Shown: positions 59,302 through 64,000 of the stretch, in pieces
Numbering within the stretch: position 1 is the first letter of the stretch
Layout of the letters: each line of letters opens with the position of its first letter
From: CALFVT01 sp039989855
GTDB lineage: Bacteria; Pseudomonadota; Alphaproteobacteria; Caulobacterales; Maricaulaceae
Direction: 5' to 3'
Assembly (NCBI GenBank): GCA_039989855.1
Contig: JBDXGZ010000017.1
Location: 1 to 64,000 of the forward strand
Length of the DNA stretch: 64,000 nucleotides
Notes under the pieces: model-generated
Databases searched by the model: none
The model's input: only the letters and a program-made list of their open reading frames with translations
Told to the model about the DNA's origin: nothing
Program-made: the position numbers and the translations under genes

Positions 59302-62286
59302 ATGAGTGACGCTGCAGCTAAACGCGATTATAGCGAGACGATTTTCCTTCCTAAAACTGACTTCCCTATGCGGGCGGGCCTACCCAAAAAAGAACCCGAG
59401 TGGCTCAAGCGGTGGAACGAGATCGGCTTGTTTGAAAAATTGCGCGAACAATCCAAAGGGCGCGAGCAATATATCCTGCATGATGGCCCTCCTTATGCCA
59501 ATGGTCATATCCATATGGGCACGGCGCTGAATAAAATCCTCAAAGACGTTATTAACCGCTCTCACCAAATGCTCGGGCTTGATGCCCATTATGTTCCAGG
59601 GTGGGATTGCCACGGATTGCCAATCGAGTGGAAAGTCGAAGAAGAGTTCCGCTCTAAGGGCCGCACCAAAGACGAAGTCAGCGGGCCAGAGTTTCGCAAA
59701 CGCTGCCGCGAATATGCAGGGCAGTGGCTCGACACGCAGCGCGAAGAGTTTAAGCGCCTCGGCGTGGTCGGTGATTGGGATAATCCCTATAAGACCATGA
59801 ACTTCCAAAGCGAGGCTGACATCTGCGGCGAGCTTTTGAAAATCGCCAAAACAGGGCAGCTTTACCGCGGCTCAAAACCGATCATGTGGAGCCCTGTCGA
59901 ACAAACAGCCCTCGCCGAAGCGGAAGTGGAATATAAGGATAAGAAAGCGACACAGATTTATGTGAAGTTTCCTGTGCGAGGGTACAAGACCAAAACTCCG
60001 ACAAGTTTACGTGAGTTTTCAACAAATCAATCAGACGCTTTAGAGGTTATAGAAGGGTATAAAGATCTTGAAAAAGCATCTATTGTCATTTGGACAACAA
60101 CTCCTTGGACGATTCCTGCGAACCGTGCCGTTAGCTTTTCAGGAAAAATTAAGTACGGTCTCTATGAAGTCGTCGAGATGGAAGAGAGTGAGTTTGAGCC
60201 GTGGTCAAAGCCCGGCGATAAGCTCATCGTGGCTGATGATTTATGGGAGGCTGTAGCTAAAGCAGGATTGATTAAAGCCTCTAACCGTCTTTCGGATGTT
60301 AACCCCGAAGGCATGGTCCTCGATCACCCCCTCAAAAAAATGGAAGGTGCAGAAGATAAATATAGCTTCCCAGTGCCGCTTCTCGAAGGCTCTCACGTTA
60401 CCGCCGATGCGGGTACGGGCTTTGTCCATACCGCGCCGAGCCATGGTGAGGATGACTATGTGGTTTGGATTTCTAATCAGACAAAGCTTGAGGCCCTCGG
60501 GATTGACCCTGTTGTGCCGATGACCCTCGATGATGCGGGTTGTTATACGGATGTGATGCCGAGCCGTTTCCAAGGGCTTGATGTGATCCGAACGTCCCCT
60601 GCTAAGAAACGCGGGCAGGACGGTAAAGCTAACGGCGAAGTGCTTAAGGCGCTTGTGGAATGTGGTAATTTGCTGGCGCGCGGTGTGATGATGCTTCGTG
60701 ACGCCCATAGCTGGCGCTCTAAAGCGCCTGTCATTCGCCGCGCTACGCCGCAATGGTTTATCTCTATGTCCAAAGACGGGCTGCGCGGTAAAGCGCAAAC
60801 GGCGATTGATAAGACGACGTTCTGGCCAGACCGCGGCCGTAATAGAATTGGCACGATGGTTGCCGACCGTCCTGACTGGTTGATTTCTCGCCAACGTAAT
60901 TGGGGTGTGCCGATCACGCTCATTGTTGGCCCTAACGGAGAGCTGCATACAGAACGCGGTGACGCGGACGAGATTAACGCCCGTATCCTCGCTGCGGTTG
61001 AAAAAGTCGGTGTTGACGGATGGTTTGAAACGCCGCTCGAAGAGTTTATGCCTAACGATAATGACGGGTGGGAAAAGGTCACAGATATTCTTGACGTCTG
61101 GTTTGATAGTGGCTCGACCCATGCGTTCTGCTTGAAGCGTCGTGACGATTTGAAAGACCGCGCTGATCTGTACCTTGAAGGGTCTGATCAACACCGTGGA
61201 TGGTTCCAGAGCTCGCTCTTGGCCTCTTGCGCCATTTACGGCGAAGCGCCTTATGACGGCGTTCTGACCCACGGTTTTGTTGTCGATAATAAGGGGCTGA
61301 AAATGTCCAAGTCTCTCGGCAATACCATGAGCCCCGAAGATATTTCCAAACAGTACGGCGCGGAAGTTATGCGCATTTGGACGGCCTCTTCTGATTGGGC
61401 GAATGATTTGAAAATTGGCCGCGAGATCATTCAGACGAATGTCGATGCTTATCGTAAGCTCCGTAACACGTTGCGCTATATGATTGGTGCGCTCGACGGC
61501 TATGACGAATCCGAGGCGGTTGAATATGCCGACATGCCTGTGCTTGAAAAATGGGTGCTTCACCGCTTAGCGGAAATCACGGCAGAGCATGAGCAAGCCG
61601 TTCGCGGTCATGACCATAAAAAGATTTTCAGCAGCTTGTTTAATTTCTGTACGGTTGATCTGTCGGCCTTCTATTTTGATATCCGTAAAGACGCGCTCTA
61701 TTGTGATCCGCTAAGTTCGACCCGCCGCCGCGCTTGCCGCACGGTGATGGACGCGATCTTCCAGCGCCTGACAACATGGCTTGCGCCGATAATGTGCTTT
61801 ACCATGGAAGAAGTCTGGCAAGCCCGCTTCCCAAGTGAAGACACTTCCGTGCACATGGAGCTTTACCGCGCCGCGCCGAAAGAGTGGCTCAATGACAGTT
61901 TGGCTACCCATATGGAAGCCGTGCGTGCGTTCCGCTCTGATGTGTCAGAGGCGATTGAACCGCTACGCAAAGCTGACGTCATCGGCAAAAGCCTTGAGGC
62001 GGGGATTACCGCGCCGAGTAATGACGCACTGGTAAAAGCCCTGACCGCGATGGGCATTAGCCGCCAAGAGGTCTACGCTGACCCTGCCAATCCGAACGAT
62101 ACGCTTGCGGATCTCTTGATTATAAGTGAGTGCTCACTCAGTTCTAAAGTTGACGCCATCGAGGTGGTCGATTTGAAAGCCACAGCTGGATGGACGAAGT
62201 GTGAACGCTCTTGGAAGTATTTCCAAGGTGAGGGGGACGTAACCCCGCGCGACGCGGCGGCTGTTGCGGCCTTTGACGCAGGATAG
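59302..62286 (+). CDS. ileS: Isoleucyl-tRNA synthetase
   Basis: A 994-residue class I synthetase that charges tRNA-Ile. The HIGH motif is HIHMG in PPYANGHIHMGTALNK, the CP1 editing domain holds TTTPWTIPANRAV and GTGFVHTAPSHGEDDY, and KMSKS is in GLKMSKSLGNTMSPED. It ends with an alphaproteobacterial tail KCERSWKYF...VTPRDAAAVAAFDA. Length is slightly above the E. coli form. It starts 190 bp after the M48 gene and is followed seven bases later by lspA, the usual pairing. Confidence 0.97.
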   Translation: MSDAAAKRDYSETIFLPKTDFPMRAGLPKKEPEWLKRWNEIGLFEKLREQSKGREQYILHDGPPYANGHIHMGTALNKILKDVINRSHQMLGLDAHYVPGWDCHGLPIEWKVEEEFRSKGRTKDEVSGPEFRKRCREYAGQWLDTQREEFKRLGVVGDWDNPYKTMNFQSEADICGELLKIAKTGQLYRGSKPIMWSPVEQTALAEAEVEYKDKKATQIYVKFPVRGYKTKTPTSLREFSTNQSDALEVIEGYKDLEKASIVIWTTTPWTIPANRAVSFSGKIKYGLYEVVEMEESEFEPWSKPGDKLIVADDLWEAVAKAGLIKASNRLSDVNPEGMVLDHPLKKMEGAEDKYSFPVPLLEGSHVTADAGTGFVHTAPSHGEDDYVVWISNQTKLEALGIDPVVPMTLDDAGCYTDVMPSRFQGLDVIRTSPAKKRGQDGKANGEVLKALVECGNLLARGVMMLRDAHSWRSKAPVIRRATPQWFISMSKDGLRGKAQTAIDKTTFWPDRGRNRIGTMVADRPDWLISRQRNWGVPITLIVGPNGELHTERGDADEINARILAAVEKVGVDGWFETPLEEFMPNDNDGWEKVTDILDVWFDSGSTHAFCLKRRDDLKDRADLYLEGSDQHRGWFQSSLLASCAIYGEAPYDGVLTHGFVVDNKGLKMSKSLGNTMSPEDISKQYGAEVMRIWTASSDWANDLKIGREIIQTNVDAYRKLRNTLRYMIGALDGYDESEAVEYADMPVLEKWVLHRLAEITAEHEQAVRGHDHKKIFSSLFNFCTVDLSAFYFDIRKDALYCDPLSSTRRRACRTVMDAIFQRLTTWLAPIMCFTMEEVWQARFPSEDTSVHMELYRAAPKEWLNDSLATHMEAVRAFRSDVSEAIEPLRKADVIGKSLEAGITAPSNDALVKALTAMGISRQEVYADPANPNDTLADLLIISECSLSSKVDAIEVVDLKATAGWTKCERSWKYFQGEGDVTPRDAAAVAAFDAG

Positions 62287-62292
62287 GCCTCA

Positions 62293-62844
62293 ATGACGCT
62301 TTTGACAAAACCATATCCGAAATTTTGGGTTTTTGCGGGGGTTGTGCCGCTTATAACGATATTGCTCGATCAGTGGAGTAAATATGCCATCCTCGATATG
62401 TTTAAAGTTCCGCATAATATTTGCGAGATAAACCCATTTCCGGGGCTGTTCAAAGATATTTCCCCTGTCATTGATTGGGCGCTTGTCTGTAATCAAGGGG
62501 TGAGCTTCGGGATGCTGTCAGGGGATTCCTCATTAAAACGCTGGGCGCTAACGATTTTTGCAGCGGTTATGTGTGTATTTTTGCTTTTTGCTTTGTCTCG
62601 TACCAAGGATACACTAACGCGGCTCTCAATTGGATTAATCATCGGCGGCGCGATTGGTAACGGCATTGACCGTGCGCTTTACGGGGCCGTGACCGACTTT
62701 ATTAGCGTCGAGCAGCTTATCCCGTTCTTCCCGTGGGTGTTCAATATTGCCGATAGTGCCATCACATGCGGTGTTATTGGTCTGTTGATCGGAGGGTTTT
62801 GGGCGGATTATGTGGAAAAGAAAGCCAAAAAAGAGACCTCATAA
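62293..62844 (+). CDS. lspA: Lipoprotein signal peptidase (signal peptidase II)
   Basis: A 183-residue four-helix inner-membrane aspartyl protease that removes signal peptides from prolipoproteins. The catalytic Asps are in NGIDRALYGAVTDFISV and FNIADSAITCGVI. It lies 6 bp after ileS as in many proteobacteria and is followed by the DUF3035 lipoprotein gene. Start ATG 62293. Confidence 0.95.
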   Translation: MTLLTKPYPKFWVFAGVVPLITILLDQWSKYAILDMFKVPHNICEINPFPGLFKDISPVIDWALVCNQGVSFGMLSGDSSLKRWALTIFAAVMCVFLLFALSRTKDTLTRLSIGLIIGGAIGNGIDRALYGAVTDFISVEQLIPFFPWVFNIADSAITCGVIGLLIGGFWADYVEKKAKKETS

Positions 62845-62936
62845 GTGTTCGAGTCAAAAAAAGCATAGTTAAACAGTTCTTCACTTGGCGTTTAGCCTTT
62901 GATTGGCTAAACAGGAATGAATTTACGGAGTCGCAT

Positions 62937-63482
62937 ATGACATTATCGTTGAAAACAGCTTTGAAGATGACCGCTGTTGCGGGTTTAGGACTTGCTCTTG
63001 TGGGCTGTACAAGTACCTCAAAAGCTTTGGGCTTGACCAAATCTACCCCAAATGAGTTTAACATTCTGACGAAAGCGCCACTTGTTGTGCCGCCAGAATA
63101 TAATCTTCGCCCACCAAAAATAGGCGAGTCCTCGTCAGAAAATAATTATACCCAAAAAGCGGCTCGTGAGGCTTTGATTGGTAATATTGACGATGCAGAG
63201 CCGTCCCAAGGTGAAATCGTGCTTCTATCAAAAGCGGGAGCAGGAAAAGCTGACCAAGAAATTCGCATTGTGATTGACGGTGAGAATGCAGTTGAACGCA
63301 AATCCAAAGGTTTCACGGATCAAGTCTTATTTTGGCGTGACGGCAAAGCAGTCACCAAAGAAGGTCAACCTCTTGATCCTGAAAATGAAGAGCGCCGTCT
63401 GCGATCGATTAGCACAGCAACAGGCGACCAAGCTGTGACGATCACAAAGCGCCCGTCACGCGCCAAGCTTCCAGGATTATAG
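62937..63482 (+). CDS. bamF: BamF-type DUF3035 lipoprotein
   Basis: A 181-residue lipoprotein with lipobox LALVGC (Cys24) and the DUF3035 core TPNEFNILTKAPLVVPPEYNLRPP. In Caulobacter and other alphaproteobacteria this family is a subunit (BamF) of the BAM complex that inserts outer-membrane proteins. I start at ATG 62937, preceded by ACGGAG; a longer frame overlaps lspA. A strong terminator follows. It is probably the third gene of the ileS-lspA-bamF run. Confidence 0.9.
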   Translation: MTLSLKTALKMTAVAGLGLALVGCTSTSKALGLTKSTPNEFNILTKAPLVVPPEYNLRPPKIGESSSENNYTQKAAREALIGNIDDAEPSQGEIVLLSKAGAGKADQEIRIVIDGENAVERKSKGFTDQVLFWRDGKAVTKEGQPLDPENEERRLRSISTATGDQAVTITKRPSRAKLPGL

Positions 63483-63514
63483 ACCGCAGGCTTTAAATGA
63501 TTTTCAAATTTTGT

Positions 63515-63546
63515 ACCCATGTTCCTATTCGGAGCATGGGTTTTTT
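63515..63546 (+). terminator. Rho-independent terminator after bamF
   Basis: ACCCATGTTCC and GGAGCATGGGT pair along 11 bp with one T-G wobble and a TATTC loop, followed by six T residues. It ends the ileS-lspA-bamF transcript. Confidence 0.9.
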
Positions 63547-63585
63547 CTTGGTTAAAACAGTAAAATATGTGTCTAATAAGGCTCT

Positions 63586-64000
63586 ATGATTGACGATATA
63601 AAAGTTATTATCTTAGCGGCTGGGCTGTCGCGGCGCATGGGCGATGTGAATAAGCTACTTATAGAGATAGACGGGGTGCCTATGGTTCGCCGTGCGGCTG
63701 AACTCTATCGGTCTTTATTTTCTACTGTAACCGTCGTGACAGGGTTCGAGGCAGAACGGATAGAGACCTCCCTTATGGGACTTGATGTAACGGTTTGTTT
63801 TAACCCCAACTTCGAAACAGGTCAGCAGAGTTCCGTCCATTATGCGGTAATGAAGGATAATGAGTCCCGTAAAGCTGTGATGATCGCACTCGCTGATCAG
63901 CCGTTTTTAACCCGCTCCAATGTTTCGGATTTTGCGCAAGATTTTTTAGCCAGCGGTAGATCAAAAATTTATATTCCTTTTTATAAGTTGGAGCGCGGTA
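63586..64000 (+). CDS. MobA-like NTP transferase, cut by the window end
   Basis: The first 138 codons of a nucleotidyltransferase family protein. It starts MIDDIKVIILAAGLSRRMGDVNKLL, with the nucleotide-binding LAAGxSxRMG motif, then GVPMVRRAAELY and ALADQPFLT, which match the MobA/MocA molybdenum-cofactor cytidylyltransferase group. The 3' end lies outside the window. Exact nucleotide and cofactor are not known. Confidence 0.88.
   Translation, partial: MIDDIKVIILAAGLSRRMGDVNKLLIEIDGVPMVRRAAELYRSLFSTVTVVTGFEAERIETSLMGLDVTVCFNPNFETGQQSSVHYAVMKDNESRKAVMIALADQPFLTRSNVSDFAQDFLASGRSKIYIPFYKLERG

Overview
The window is a chromosome segment from an alphaproteobacterium of the Caulobacterales/Maricaulales type (a marine, stalk-lineage relative such as Hyphomonadaceae or Robiginitomaculaceae). 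The evidence is a divK-pleD operon, a CtrA-type box (TTAA-N7-TTAA), alphaproteobacterial LexA boxes (GTTC-N7-GTTC), a TIGR02301 protein, a BamF-type DUF3035 lipoprotein, a DUF6445 protein and a large TonB-dependent receptor. The order divK, pleD, rpmG, Nudix, rnr, topA, dprA, plsY, pyrC-like, pyrB, ruvX resembles the arrangement I recall from Caulobacter. The species is not identified.

Layout. 0-7.4 kb: an outer-membrane uptake locus with a LacI-type regulator, DUF6445, a MipA/OmpV porin and a TonB receptor, separated by two long AT-rich gaps that hold decayed transposase fragments and palindromes. 7.5-17.3 kb: metabolic and accessory genes (SDR-GMC pair, RecQ, KduD-like SDR, ChrA, a periplasmic aspartyl protease with PDZ, AlkB with a divergent TetR). 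17.3-27.2 kb: housekeeping genes interrupted by a mosaic in which yedK and yaaA are each followed by an extra gene and then by a second copy of their own 3' end. 27.2-32.5 kb: lepB, phosphatase and the xseB-ispA-dxs-tlyA operon. 32.6-35.3 kb: three consecutive glycine-zipper proteins. 35.4-40.3 kb: esterase, aroC, an acyltransferase and a LexA-boxed dinB. 40.4-42.2 kb: divK-pleD. 42.3-55.2 kb: a long minus-strand run (rpmG to a 15-residue-repeat protein). 55.2-55.8 kb: a gap where gene direction flips, rich in DnaA, IHF, CtrA and LexA-like sites. 55.8-64 kb: a plus-strand run (GIY-YIG protein, GST, DUF898, M48 protease, ileS, lspA, bamF, a truncated MobA-like transferase).

How genes work together. 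lepB and lspA process exported proteins and lipoproteins, and bamF serves outer-membrane assembly. dxs and ispA make isoprenoid precursors. The pyrC-like gene next to pyrB has lost its zinc ligands and is probably a structural partner of aspartate transcarbamoylase. DivK and PleD control the cell cycle and c-di-GMP. dinB and the GIY-YIG gene both carry perfect LexA boxes and are probably SOS genes.

The most unusual signals are the mirrored 3'-tail duplications between yedK and yaaA (18.8-22.2 kb) and the motif-dense strand-switch region at 55.3-55.75 kb, which may be a replication origin or a CtrA/LexA-controlled promoter.
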